A stretch of 64,000 nt of DNA from Agromyces allii (GTDB lineage Bacteria > Actinomycetota > Actinomycetes > Actinomycetales > Microbacteriaceae), in assembly GCF_009749385.1 (NCBI RefSeq), contig NZ_WBIN01000001.1, positions 62,001 through 126,000 on the forward strand. The letters run 5' to 3'. The position numbers and the translations under genes are program-made. Of the stretch, positions 26,778 through 39,004 are shown one piece after another (the stretch's first letter is position 1; each line of letters opens with the position of its first letter). The notes under the pieces are model-generated. The model searched no databases, had not been told where the DNA came from, and worked only from the letters and a program-made list of their open reading frames with translations.

Positions 26778-27548
26778 CTACGACGGGCGGCGAGGTCGGG
26801 CCGCGCGTGCCGCGGCGCGAGCGGCCGCCACTGCGGCGCGCACGGTCGCGGCATCCGTCACGTCGAATCCGTCGACGCCGCCGCCGGGGCCGCTCGGACC
26901 GCCGCGTTCGTCGCGGCCGCGCGCGGAGAGGTGCACGGCATCGACGCCCGCGGCCGCGAGTTCGCCGATGTCGGGCACGCGCACACCGCCGCCCGACATG
27001 ATCTCGAGCGCTCCGCCGACCTCGGCGACCATGCGCGCGAGCGTGGGAAGCCCGGCACGGCAGTCGGCGCCGCCGCCCGACGTGAGCACGCGGCGCACCC
27101 CCCGGCCGGCGAGCGCCCCGACCGACGCGAGCGGGTCGGCACTCGCGTCGACCGCCCGGTGCACCGTGACGTCGATGCCCTCGGCCGCGGCGACGAATGC
27201 CGCGATCGCGCCGTCGTCGAGCGTGCCGTCCTCGGTGAGCGCGCCAACGACGACGCCGTCGGCGCCGAGCGATCGGGCCTGTCGGATGTCGCGCACGATG
27301 GTGTCGATCTCGTCGGCGTCGTAGACGAATCCGCCGCCGCGGGGCCGCACGAGCACGTGCACGAATCCGGGAGTCCGGGCTGCGGAAGCAGCGGCCACCG
27401 CGGCCTCGACGAGCCCGGCCGACGGGGTCAGCCCGCCGAGCCCGAGCGCCTGGCACAGCTCGATGCGGGCGGCACCTCCTTCGAGGGCGATGCGGACGCC
27501 CGCGGCATCCTGGACGGCGATCTCGACCTGCAACTCGTTCGGCACCAT
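26778..27548 (-). CDS. cutC: Copper homeostasis protein CutC family
   Basis: The 256-residue protein has the CutC TIM-barrel pattern: QVEIAVQDAAGVRIALEGGAARIELC, GLTPSAGL, VHVLVRPRGGGFVY, DGVVVGALTEDGTLD, VTVHRAVD, RRVLTSGGGA and EIMSGGGV. CutC was linked to copper tolerance, though its biochemical role is unsettled. The ATG at 27548 has no ribosome site; a TACGGT box lies six bases before the GTG that forms codon 2 (27545), so a leaderless start at that GTG is an alternative. It lies 23 bp after a zinc-peptidase-like gene in a copper-flavoured cluster. Confidence 0.88.
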   Translation of the reverse strand: MVPNELQVEIAVQDAAGVRIALEGGAARIELCQALGLGGLTPSAGLVEAAVAAASAARTPGFVHVLVRPRGGGFVYDADEIDTIVRDIRQARSLGADGVVVGALTEDGTLDDGAIAAFVAAAEGIDVTVHRAVDASADPLASVGALAGRGVRRVLTSGGGADCRAGLPTLARMVAEVGGALEIMSGGGVRVPDIGELAAAGVDAVHLSARGRDERGGPSGPGGGVDGFDVTDAATVRAAVAAARAAARAARPRRPS

Positions 27549-27571
27549 GACACCGTAGCGGGTCGGCGCGG

Positions 27572-29368
27572 TCACCTGCCGCCGAGCGCTGCGCGGGCGC
27601 GGACGAGGTCGAAGAACGCGCCCGGGTCGACGCCGGGCGGCGGCGCGGCGAGCGGGCGCCTGCCGGTGGCCGCGGCCGATGCCGCCCGCACGGCGGGGGC
27701 CGCACCGTGCGGGGCGGATGCCGCGGCATCCGCCTCGAGCACGTCGAACGCGTGGGCGGCGTCGTCGACCGGGCCGGCTCCTTGCACGCCCGCGGCCTGG
27801 TCCGCGCCGCTGCGAGCCGACCCGCCCTCGGCCGCCACGCTCCGCACGAGCGCGAGGCAGCGCCCGTCGGCCCAGCCGAGGCTGATCGTCGCGCCGACCG
27901 GCACCGGCCGGATGCGCGTGCCGTCGTCGAGGACCCGCGCCGGGCGCTCCCACGCGACCTTCACGAGCAGCTCGCGCTGCGGCGGCACGTCGGCCGGCCC
28001 GACGCGCTTCGTCGCGTCGATGCGCGCGAGCACCGTGAAGGGCACGCCGGCGGGGATCCCGATCGCACGGCGATGCCGGCTCACGTAGTCGTACGCGGCG
28101 TAGTCGTGGTCGCGGAGGTCCTCCAGGCGCTCGGGCGGCACCCCGAGCGCCTGCGGGCGTCGGCCGTGCACGCGAGCCTCCGAGTCCACGATGCCCCGGG
28201 TCACGAAGCGCGTGGCGAACGCGTCGCGTCGTCGCCGCACCTCGACGCTCGCCCTGCGACCCGTGGCCGCATCGATCGCCCGGTCCGCGGCGAAGGCCGC
28301 CCGGCCGACATCCGCGAATCCGAGATCGCCCGGCGGAAGGTAGTCGATGCCGCGCAGCACGAACCGGCGGAAGATGAGATGCGCGGTGCCGAGCGCCTTG
28401 TTGGCAGCCTGCGTCGCGGTCGGACGCCTACCGCCGTCGCCTCGACGACTCCGCTCCCGCGCGAAGCGGGCGTCGAAGATGTCGCGGAGCGTGTCGTAGT
28501 AGACGGCCGACAGCAGCGTGCTGAGCTCGTGCGGATCCGCGCCTGCGAGATCCGAGAGCCGCCCGGGCTTCGCGAGCTCGCGGAGCGCGTGCCGTTTCGC
28601 CCCGTCGGGGCCCGGCTTCGCGACCCCGAACTCCTCGGCGATCGAGCTGAACGCGTTGTGCTCGTCGATGCGGTTGCGACTCCGTGCGAGCACGCTCGTG
28701 CGGAGCCGGTCGCTCTCGAGCGCCATGAGCACGGCGATCACGTCGGCGACGGCCTCGTGGATCGCGATCGACTCGCGGGTGCGCCGGTCCGTGAGCGAGG
28801 GCTGCACGGCGTCGAGCAGCGCGTGCCCGCACTCGTGGGCGACGATGTCGCGACTGAGCGCCGTGTGCACGCGCGAGCCGTCGACGCCGGTGAACGACGA
28901 GAACTGCAGGCTGCGGGTGCGGCGGTCGTACGCCGCGTTCGCGCGCTCGCCCGCGCGCGGCACGATCAGCAGCTGCTCGCCTCCGAACGCCCAGGTCACC
29001 CGCCGACCGAGCGCGTCGGCCCCCTCGAACATACGGATGGTCCGGAAGGCGATCCCGAACGCGTTCACGGCGAGCGCGGCAGGCGACTCGGGGTCGGGGC
29101 CGGTGTCGTAGGTGCCGTCGAGCGCCCCGTCGCGCGCGGGCTCGAATCGCGCGGGCGGCGGCAGCGGCATCCCGGTCTCCGGGTCGAAGTCGACGACGGC
29201 GAGCCGACGGCACGCGGGCCCGTCGAGGAAACGGTCGTTCGCGTCATCCGGAAGCGGCAGCTCGCGGTTCTCGTGCGTCGGCGCCTCGGCACCGTCGACC
29301 CGGCCCAGGTCGACCGAGTCGTCCTGGATGACGAGCGGCACCGTCGCGATCGGACCCCTGCGCGCCAT
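27572..29368 (-). CDS. HExxH (gluzincin-like) metallopeptidase-domain protein
   Basis: The 598-residue protein contains HECGHALLD at residues 178-186 and HEAVADVIAVL at 204-214. The HExxH helix followed about 25 residues later by ExxAD is the zinc site of thermolysin-like gluzincins. There is no signal peptide or membrane segment, so it seems cytosolic, unlike most thermolysins. The rest, including an Arg-rich middle and an Ala-rich C terminus, is unfamiliar. It starts 3 bp after the DUF2182 gene, so it is co-transcribed with a tyrosinase-type enzyme. The substrate is unknown. Confidence 0.7.
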   Translation of the reverse strand: MARRGPIATVPLVIQDDSVDLGRVDGAEAPTHENRELPLPDDANDRFLDGPACRRLAVVDFDPETGMPLPPPARFEPARDGALDGTYDTGPDPESPAALAVNAFGIAFRTIRMFEGADALGRRVTWAFGGEQLLIVPRAGERANAAYDRRTRSLQFSSFTGVDGSRVHTALSRDIVAHECGHALLDAVQPSLTDRRTRESIAIHEAVADVIAVLMALESDRLRTSVLARSRNRIDEHNAFSSIAEEFGVAKPGPDGAKRHALRELAKPGRLSDLAGADPHELSTLLSAVYYDTLRDIFDARFARERSRRGDGGRRPTATQAANKALGTAHLIFRRFVLRGIDYLPPGDLGFADVGRAAFAADRAIDAATGRRASVEVRRRRDAFATRFVTRGIVDSEARVHGRRPQALGVPPERLEDLRDHDYAAYDYVSRHRRAIGIPAGVPFTVLARIDATKRVGPADVPPQRELLVKVAWERPARVLDDGTRIRPVPVGATISLGWADGRCLALVRSVAAEGGSARSGADQAAGVQGAGPVDDAAHAFDVLEADAAASAPHGAAPAVRAASAAATGRRPLAAPPPGVDPGAFFDLVRARAALGGR

Positions 29369-29371
29369 GGT

Positions 29372-30256
29372 TCAGCCTCCGACGACCGCGCCGGGCACGG
29401 CCTCGACGAGGATGGCCTGGCCGAGCAGGGCTTGCCCGACCGCGCCGATGGCCGCGACCGCGATGAGGGCGAGCGGCACGGGGTCGCGCCAGGCGCGCGG
29501 GTGCCTCGCCTCCCACCACACCGAGAGGCTCAGTGCCGCGAGCACGACGACGCTGTGCCCCGGCACCATCGAGAGCATGAGCGGGCCGCAGAGGATCGCG
29601 CACCTGCGCCACTCGATCGCCCCTGCGCGGGCGGCGGTGCGGATGCCGCGGCGACCGCCCGGCGCGACGGGCGGCGTCTTCGCGCACTTCGTCAGGAGCC
29701 GGGCGCGCCAGGCCGACCACCGCGCGAGCGCCGCGACCGCGAGCGCCGCGAGCTGCCACCAGAGGCTGCCGGCCGGGATCGCCGCGAGCTGGGCGAACGC
29801 GCCCGCGACGAGCCCGAACGACAGCCAGAGGGCCGTCGAGACGGCGACCGCGACGAGCGGCAGCCCCACCCGCCAGCGGGGGAACGACCCGGCGCTGATG
29901 CGCTCGGCGAGCGGGACGAGCAGCGGCCACATCATCGCGACGACCATGAGCAGCCAGCCCGCGATCCACGCCGGCGTGACGACGACGGATGCCGCGGCGG
30001 CCGCGGAGCCCGAAGCACCCGCATCCCGGGCGGCGTCCGACCCGCCGTGGTGCGGCCCCGATCCGATCCGGCCCGCGATCGGCAGCGCGGCGAGGAGCAG
30101 CACCGCCCAGGCGAGGCCGGAGAGGGCCCGGAGCGCTTCACCGACGCCGAACCCGGCACCGATGCCCGGTGCCCGACGGCGGCGCCGCGCTCGTTCGGCG
30201 GGCCGCACGGCCCGAGGGGGCGGGGTGCCCGATGTGCGTTGCGTCTGCAGGCTCAC
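29372..30256 (-). CDS. DUF2182 predicted metal-binding integral membrane protein
   Basis: The 294-residue protein has an Arg/Pro-rich N terminus and about seven transmembrane segments. The stretches WLLMVVAMMWPLLVP and WRRCAILCGPLMLSMV, the second with two Cys, match DUF2182, described as predicted metal-binding membrane proteins of unknown function. Translation starts at GTG 30256, which overlaps the tyrosinase stop (GTGA). Position between a binuclear copper enzyme and a zinc peptidase suggests a role in metal delivery; that is inference. Confidence 0.75.
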   Translation of the reverse strand: MSLQTQRTSGTPPPRAVRPAERARRRRRAPGIGAGFGVGEALRALSGLAWAVLLLAALPIAGRIGSGPHHGGSDAARDAGASGSAAAAASVVVTPAWIAGWLLMVVAMMWPLLVPLAERISAGSFPRWRVGLPLVAVAVSTALWLSFGLVAGAFAQLAAIPAGSLWWQLAALAVAALARWSAWRARLLTKCAKTPPVAPGGRRGIRTAARAGAIEWRRCAILCGPLMLSMVPGHSVVVLAALSLSVWWEARHPRAWRDPVPLALIAVAAIGAVGQALLGQAILVEAVPGAVVGG

Positions 30257-31662
30257 GGCGTTTGCACGTAGACCGTGACCTGGGCGACCTGGATCGCGCG
30301 ATCGTCGGCGCCGGCGTCGGGTTCGCCCTCGGCATCGCCTCCGTCCGGCTCGACCGCCGGCTCGGCCGCGGGAAGCAGCCGGACCGTCAGCGCCCCGCCC
30401 GCCCATCCCTCGGCGAGCAGGTCGGCCAGCACGGTCGACGCGTCGACGAGGTAGTTGCGCACCTCGTCGTCGGGCGTGCCCGCGAGGCCGAACGTCGAGA
30501 ACCCGCGCACGACGTGAGCGTCGGCATCGGGCGCAGAACGGATCTCGACGTCGTACGCCGCATGCGGCTCGTGGGCGGTCGCCCCGGCGAGCTCGAGCAT
30601 GAGCCGCGTCGGCGCCGCCTCGTCGAGTCCGAGGCCGCCGCCCTCGAACGGGATCTCGCGCTCCTCGCCCGACGTGAGATCGAACGTCGCCGCCACGGGC
30701 TGCCACTTCGGTGCCTCGTCCAAACCGAGTCCTCCTCCGGTCGCGGCGATGATCGCCGCACGTCGCTCGGCGACCTCGTCGGCGAGCGGATCGGCGAGCA
30801 CGATCGACTCGTACTCGTAGTCCATCGACTCGTCGGCCAGGTCTTCCACCGCGGCCATCGCATACGTCTTCGGGCGCTGCTCGTCGCCGAACCAGAAGGT
30901 CGAGGAGTCCCACGCCGTGACGAGCTCGGGCGGCGTGTCAGCGGCATCCGTCAATCGGATCGACCCCTCGAGCGAGAGCCAGACCTCCCACAGGCGATCG
31001 ATGTTCGCGTGATGCAGCCAGAACACGGGGTCGCGGCCCGCGGTCGACGGCGAGCGCATGACCCCGCCGATGGCCATGTGCACGTAGTTGTGCGGGCGAT
31101 CCTCGACCGTGCCGAAGAACTGGTCGGGCAGCGCGCCGCCGAAGCCGGGCTCGCGTTCGAGCAGGTAGCTCGGCTGCGCGAGGGCCTCGACGATGTCGGC
31201 GCTGTCGGCCGGGATGGGCTGCGACGATCGCGCCGGCGAGAAGAGCGGATTGTCGACGAGCACGCCGTCGACCGTGCGCTGCTCGACCTGGAACTCGACC
31301 GGCAGTCGCCGCGTCGAACCCGGGGCCGAGTAGTCCCAGTACGGCAGCGCCCAGTCGTCGTCACCCGAGGCGTCGCGGATGTGCTGCTCGAACCAGGCGA
31401 GGTAGGCCCGGTGCCATGGCAGGAAGAACAGCGACGCGTGCGTGCACTGCGCCCAGGCCGCTCGGCGCTGCGTGAACTGGTCGATGCCGTGCGTGTTCGC
31501 CGCCCACATCCACGAATCGGGCGTGGGCGGACCGGCCGCATCGCGCGCCTTCATGGCTTCGACGCCGCGCGCGTAGGCATCGAGGATCGGATGCCACGCG
31601 CCCGTCCTCGCGGTGGCGCGATCGCCCACCGTCAACCCCGAGATGTCCCTCCGAACGCGCAT
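30253..31662 (-). CDS. Tyrosinase-family copper enzyme
   Basis: The 469-residue protein has both copper sites of the tyrosinase/polyphenol oxidase fold. CuA is built from His58, His75 and His84 in NTHGIDQF and CTHASLFFLPWHRAYL, and CuB from His191, His195 and His217/218 in HNYVHMAIGG and DPVFWLHHANIDRLWEVW. Cys73 in CTH could form the thioether seen in some polyphenol oxidases. No Sec or Tat signal is visible. The C-terminal region repeats GGGLGLDEA at 310-318 and 342-350. Oxidation of a phenol is expected; the substrate is unknown and no MelC1-like chaperone gene is present. AAGGGGG precedes the ATG. Confidence 0.85.
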   Translation of the reverse strand: MRVRRDISGLTVGDRATARTGAWHPILDAYARGVEAMKARDAAGPPTPDSWMWAANTHGIDQFTQRRAAWAQCTHASLFFLPWHRAYLAWFEQHIRDASGDDDWALPYWDYSAPGSTRRLPVEFQVEQRTVDGVLVDNPLFSPARSSQPIPADSADIVEALAQPSYLLEREPGFGGALPDQFFGTVEDRPHNYVHMAIGGVMRSPSTAGRDPVFWLHHANIDRLWEVWLSLEGSIRLTDAADTPPELVTAWDSSTFWFGDEQRPKTYAMAAVEDLADESMDYEYESIVLADPLADEVAERRAAIIAATGGGLGLDEAPKWQPVAATFDLTSGEEREIPFEGGGLGLDEAAPTRLMLELAGATAHEPHAAYDVEIRSAPDADAHVVRGFSTFGLAGTPDDEVRNYLVDASTVLADLLAEGWAGGALTVRLLPAAEPAVEPDGGDAEGEPDAGADDRAIQVAQVTVYVQTP

Positions 31663-31693
31663 GGCGACCCCCTTCGCTCTGCAATGCGCGCCC

Positions 31694-31723
31694 TGTCTAC
31701 CACCGGCGCACCGGCGCGTCCAG
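31694..31723 (-). promoter_or_regulatory. Possible promoter of the tyrosinase cluster
   Basis: On the minus strand CTGGAC (31718-31723), 18 bp and TAGACA (31694-31699) precede the tyrosinase ATG by 31 bp. The spacer contains a direct repeat of CACCGGCG. The match is weak. Confidence 0.3.
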
Positions 31724-31793
31724 AGTGCCGACGGCACACTTCGCGCACGTCTTCGCACGGCCACCTCGGGCCGCTCCCGGGCGTCGCGGCGCA

Positions 31794-31818
31794 GCTCGGT
31801 CCGCCACGGAGTCCGAGC
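31794..31818 (-). terminator. Hairpin behind the phosphoesterase gene
   Basis: GCTCGG...CCGAGC with an inner TCC/GGA pairing and a 2-nt bulge forms a 9-bp stem immediately downstream of the minus-strand stop at 31821. Confidence 0.4.
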
Positions 31819-31820
31819 CC

Positions 31821-34800
31821 TCAGCGTGCGACCAGCACGGCCTCGGTCGCGACGAGCTTCGGGTACTGGAACGACACGTCCACCGTGAAGTCGTCGTCCT
31901 CGGCCGTGTAGCGGTCCTGGAGTCCGTCGGCGAGGATCTGCCACGGCCGCGAGTTCGTCGGCGTGCCCTCTGAGCCGTCCTCCGGCCGGAACTGCTCGTA
32001 GTCGTACGGGAAGCTCGCCGCCGCGTCGAGGGTCGACGAGATCGTGTCGACCGAGATGGTGCCGCCGCCGAGGTCGAGCTGGAGCAGCCGCTGGAATCCC
32101 GTCGCCCGCTCCCCCGTGTGGGTGCGGAACTCCTGGTAGTCGGCGAGCAGTTCGACGACCGTGTGGCCGGGCAGCCCGCCCGCGTCGTCGGTCACGATCC
32201 GGCCGAGCCCGTGGAAGTGCCCGGAGAGCACCGCGACGACGTTGCGGTTCGGCGCGATCACCCGCTCCCAGAGCTCGCCGCCCCGCGAGAGCCAGCGCGA
32301 CCCGGTCGAGCGCCCGGCCGCGACATCCGCGAGCTTCGGCGTCACGTGCTCGTGCGTCGAGACGATCACGTTGTGTCCGGGGTGCGAGGAGACGACCTGC
32401 TCGGCCCACGCGAGCTCGCGCTCGCCATAGGCGTAGGGCAGCGAGAGCATCAGGAACCGCGCTCCGCCCCGCTCGAACGTGCTGAAGTTCGCGCTGTTGT
32501 CGCCCGGAGCGATCGAGCCCGCGTACCAGGGGCGGCCGGCGTAGCGCTCGGGGCCGAAGTACTCGTTGAACAGGTCATTGCTGGCGCCGCGCTTGTTGTC
32601 GTGGTTGCCCGGCAGCACGCTGTTCGGCACGCCGGCGTCGTCGAGCACGGCCTGCATCGTCGAGGCGACCTCGAACTCGCGGCGCGCACGATCCTCCTGC
32701 TGTCCGGGGTCGACCCAGTTCTGCACGAGGTCGCCCGTGTGGGTGGCGAACGCGATCTTCCGCGACTCGCGGTTGGCGGCGATCCACCCGACGACGTCGG
32801 CGTACACCTCGGGGTACGCCTCGCTCAGGTACTGGGTGTCGGTGATGTGGCTGATCGCGAGGTCGTAGTCGGCGGGATCCTCGAACTCGCCGTCGGCACC
32901 GTGCCGCGGGGCATCGGCGCGCTTCGCCGCGCTCTGCACGAGCAGTTCGACACGGCCGCCGGATGCCTCGGACTCGCGCACCCGCCCCGCGAGCGTGAGC
33001 GTGCCGCCGTCGACCCCCGAGCGGGCGTCGAGCGGGCGCCAGGCGTTCGTCGCGGCATCCCACACCGAGAGCATGAGCTCCGTCCGACCCGCGCCGCGGC
33101 CCGTCCACGACACGTCGCCGCCGTCGGCGAGACCGGTGCCGGTCGCGTCGAGTACGAGGCGCACGTAGGGGAACGCGAAGCCGTCGTCGGATGCCGCGAG
33201 GCCGCCCATGTCGCCGAGGTCGAGCGGCAAGGGCACCTCGCCGGACGCCCGGTGCTCCGTGAGTGCGCCGCCCTCGGTCGTGCCTCGTGCCGCCTCGACG
33301 ACGACGGCAGGCACGCCGTCGCGCGCGATCCTGCGCGATCGCGCGGACCCGTCGTCGGTGGCCGAGCGCGCGAGTTGCACGGCCGCACGCTCTCGATCGC
33401 GGCGCACCTCGGCGGCGAGCCGCGTCGTCGCCTGCTGCGCGATCGCCTCGACGTCGGTCCACTCGGCGCGGTCGAGCACGCCGGGCGTCGCCGCCCGCAC
33501 GACGAAGTCGTCGGCGTCCGAACCGGTGAACCGGCTGCGCTGGTAGGTCTCGCCGCGCAGCCGGTCGGGCTGGAACGTCGTCAGCGACACGCCCTTGGTG
33601 CAGGGGCTCAGACGTTCGTTCGGTTCGTCCATCTCGTTCGCGAGGTACACGCCCGCACTGTCGACCCGCCGCCCGTCGGCATCCTCGACCCAGACTCCGG
33701 TACCGAGGAAGTCGAACGGGGTCGAGAAGCGCGCATCGGCGGACGCTGCGGCAGCCGTGCCCTCGAGCGACGCGACCCAGGCAGCACCGGGGGCGAGCCG
33801 CGTGCCGCGGTCGATGGTGAGCAGCGTCGCCTGCTCGCGCCCGCCGTCGACCCCGCACTGCACGAGCTTCCAGCCGCCGAGGTCGACGGTCGCGTCGCCG
33901 TAGTTGCCCAGCTCGACGAAGTTCCGCGGTTCGGCGCCGTCGAGCGACCTCGGGTCCGTGGCGATCTCGCTCACGGCGACCCCGACCGGATCCTCGTAGG
34001 CGAACGCCGTGCGGAACACGCTCCGCTCGACGTGGGCGTTCGCGGCCCCTGGCGTGCGCGGCGCGATCACGAACTGCGGCTCGGCCGGCACGCGCCCCGG
34101 CCGGTCCCGGTCGTCGTCCCGGGCCGCGTCGTCGTCCTCGGGCGCATCCACACGTTGCCACGACTCCCCCGCACGCGCGTCGAGCACCGAGGCCAGCTTC
34201 GACGTGCCGCCCTGACACGCGGTGTCGGGCCCGTTCGACACGCTCACCTGGTCGACCCGGCGGCCGGCGGCATCCGTCAGGAGCACGCCGAACGTCGTGT
34301 CGGCCAGGCTCGTCGTCGCCCGCGCATCGGGTTCCGGCTCGCCCGAGCGGGCCTCGAACCCGGGGCCGCCGAGCACGAACCGTTCGTCCGCCGCGAGGGT
34401 GCGCCCCTCGGGGAAGGTGAACCGTCTCGTCTCGGGCGACGCCGTGCCCGCTGCCGTGCATCGGAAGACCGACCACCCGCCGACCTCGACGGCCGCCCCG
34501 CCGGCGTTGCGGAGTTCGACGAGGTCGTCGCCCGAGCCCGCGGGCCCCGCCGCGGCGACCTCCTCGATGCGAACGGATGCCGCGGTCGGCCGCTCCCCCG
34601 CACGCACCGTGTTCGCAGCGCCCGGGGTCGCGTCGGCGCGCACGAAGTCCGCGACCACGTCGCCCGTGTCGGCGACGCGCTGCCAGCTCTCGCCCGGCGC
34701 CGTGACGAACGCGAGCGTCTCGGGCAGGTTCGCCCCCTCGGTGCACTCGCTCGCCACCGGATTCGGCTCGCTCGGATACACGCCGACCGCGTCGACGCGC

Positions 34801-35276
34801 TCACCCGTCACGTCGACGACGACGAGTCCGAACCCGCCGCGGTCGTACGGCTGCGTGAACCGCGCATCGGCGGCACGCCCGCCGGGCAGCACGGCACCGA
34901 CGCGTGCGACCGTGAAGCGCTCGCCGGGCGCCAGCACCACGCCGTCGAGCGATGCCTCGGGGCGGCCGACGTTCGCCCGGAGCCCCTCGGCGCTGCACCG
35001 GAACACGTTCCAGCCGCTGAGGTCGACGGTCGCACTGCCGCCGTTGCGCAGCTCGAAGAAGCTGAAGACGCCGTCGTGCCCGTCGCCGTTCGCGAGTTCG
35101 TCGATGACGATGCCGGATGCCGCGGCCACCGCCTGCGCGCGCGGCTCCGTGGCCGGCGCAGCCGATGCCGCCCGCCCCGGCAACCCGACCACGAGCAGTG
35201 CGGTGATGAGGAGGCCGACGACCGGAGCCGTCGCCCTCGTGTGAGCAGTTCGAACCGGGCTTCCTCCGCGTCGCAC
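31821..35276 (-). CDS. Secreted multi-domain protein: three lamin-tail-like domains and a metallophosphoesterase
   Basis: The 1151-residue protein has a Sec signal peptide (hydrophobic 18-37, ending around ASAAPA). Three lamin-tail-like domains follow (about 50-210, 225-395 and 440-590); each has an ELRN/ELGN-type core, a GGW or LSGW turn and a VDxVGV/VDQVSV strand. After a linker comes a calcineurin-like phosphoesterase (about 800-1060) with HITDTQ, GDLVQN, GNHDNK, STHEH and GHFHG. No sortase signal or final membrane segment is seen, so it is probably released or wall-bound through the repeats. A role as an extracellular phosphatase or nucleotidase is inferred. The GTG start lacks a good ribosome site. 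Confidence 0.82.
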   Translation of the reverse strand: MRRGGSPVRTAHTRATAPVVGLLITALLVVGLPGRAASAAPATEPRAQAVAAASGIVIDELANGDGHDGVFSFFELRNGGSATVDLSGWNVFRCSAEGLRANVGRPEASLDGVVLAPGERFTVARVGAVLPGGRAADARFTQPYDRGGFGLVVVDVTGERVDAVGVYPSEPNPVASECTEGANLPETLAFVTAPGESWQRVADTGDVVADFVRADATPGAANTVRAGERPTAASVRIEEVAAAGPAGSGDDLVELRNAGGAAVEVGGWSVFRCTAAGTASPETRRFTFPEGRTLAADERFVLGGPGFEARSGEPEPDARATTSLADTTFGVLLTDAAGRRVDQVSVSNGPDTACQGGTSKLASVLDARAGESWQRVDAPEDDDAARDDDRDRPGRVPAEPQFVIAPRTPGAANAHVERSVFRTAFAYEDPVGVAVSEIATDPRSLDGAEPRNFVELGNYGDATVDLGGWKLVQCGVDGGREQATLLTIDRGTRLAPGAAWVASLEGTAAAASADARFSTPFDFLGTGVWVEDADGRRVDSAGVYLANEMDEPNERLSPCTKGVSLTTFQPDRLRGETYQRSRFTGSDADDFVVRAATPGVLDRAEWTDVEAIAQQATTRLAAEVRRDRERAAVQLARSATDDGSARSRRIARDGVPAVVVEAARGTTEGGALTEHRASGEVPLPLDLGDMGGLAASDDGFAFPYVRLVLDATGTGLADGGDVSWTGRGAGRTELMLSVWDAATNAWRPLDARSGVDGGTLTLAGRVRESEASGGRVELLVQSAAKRADAPRHGADGEFEDPADYDLAISHITDTQYLSEAYPEVYADVVGWIAANRESRKIAFATHTGDLVQNWVDPGQQEDRARREFEVASTMQAVLDDAGVPNSVLPGNHDNKRGASNDLFNEYFGPERYAGRPWYAGSIAPGDNSANFSTFERGGARFLMLSLPYAYGERELAWAEQVVSSHPGHNVIVSTHEHVTPKLADVAAGRSTGSRWLSRGGELWERVIAPNRNVVAVLSGHFHGLGRIVTDDAGGLPGHTVVELLADYQEFRTHTGERATGFQRLLQLDLGGGTISVDTISSTLDAAASFPYDYEQFRPEDGSEGTPTNSRPWQILADGLQDRYTAEDDDFTVDVSFQYPKLVATEAVLVAR

Positions 35277-35378
35277 GGTCCCACGTTCGCCGCCTCGGAT
35301 GAACGAGCGGCGACGCCCACCGAAGGGTCGCGTGAACGACCGGCGACGTCATCGCCCGCGGCCCCCGTCGGAACGCCG

Positions 35379-35412
35379 AACGGCGGGGCCGGCCGAAGCC
35401 GACCCCGCCGTT
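35379..35412 (-). terminator. Terminator downstream of the ilv operon
   Basis: AACGGCGGGG (35379-35388) pairs with CCCCGCCGTT (35403-35412), and an inner GGC-CGAA-GCC tetraloop hairpin lies within. It sits between ilvC and the phosphoesterase gene, whose minus-strand promoter must then lie nearby. Confidence 0.55.
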
Positions 35413-35453
35413 GCGGGTGGTGCAGGAGGACTCGCGCCAGCGCGTCAGCGGCT

Positions 35454-35486
35454 GGTCCGCTCGCGTCAGCGAGCGACCTCGCCGTC
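35454..35486. repeat. 33-bp direct repeat, copy without gene
   Basis: This is an exact copy of 35540-35572, which holds the last codons and stop of ilvC. It lies 86 bp downstream of the real ilvC tail. The core CGCTCGC/GCGAGCG can form a small hairpin with the stop codon in the loop. Confidence 0.85.
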
Positions 35487-35539
35487 AGCGCCGCCGCTTG
35501 CGCGGCGCGGTGCGAACACCGTCGACGGAGAGGGCGGGA

Positions 35540-38960
<3,421 letters not shown>

Positions 38961-39004
38961 TCGGTTCCTGTTCTGGTGAGCGGGGTGAGCGGAGAGCGCG
39001 GTAC

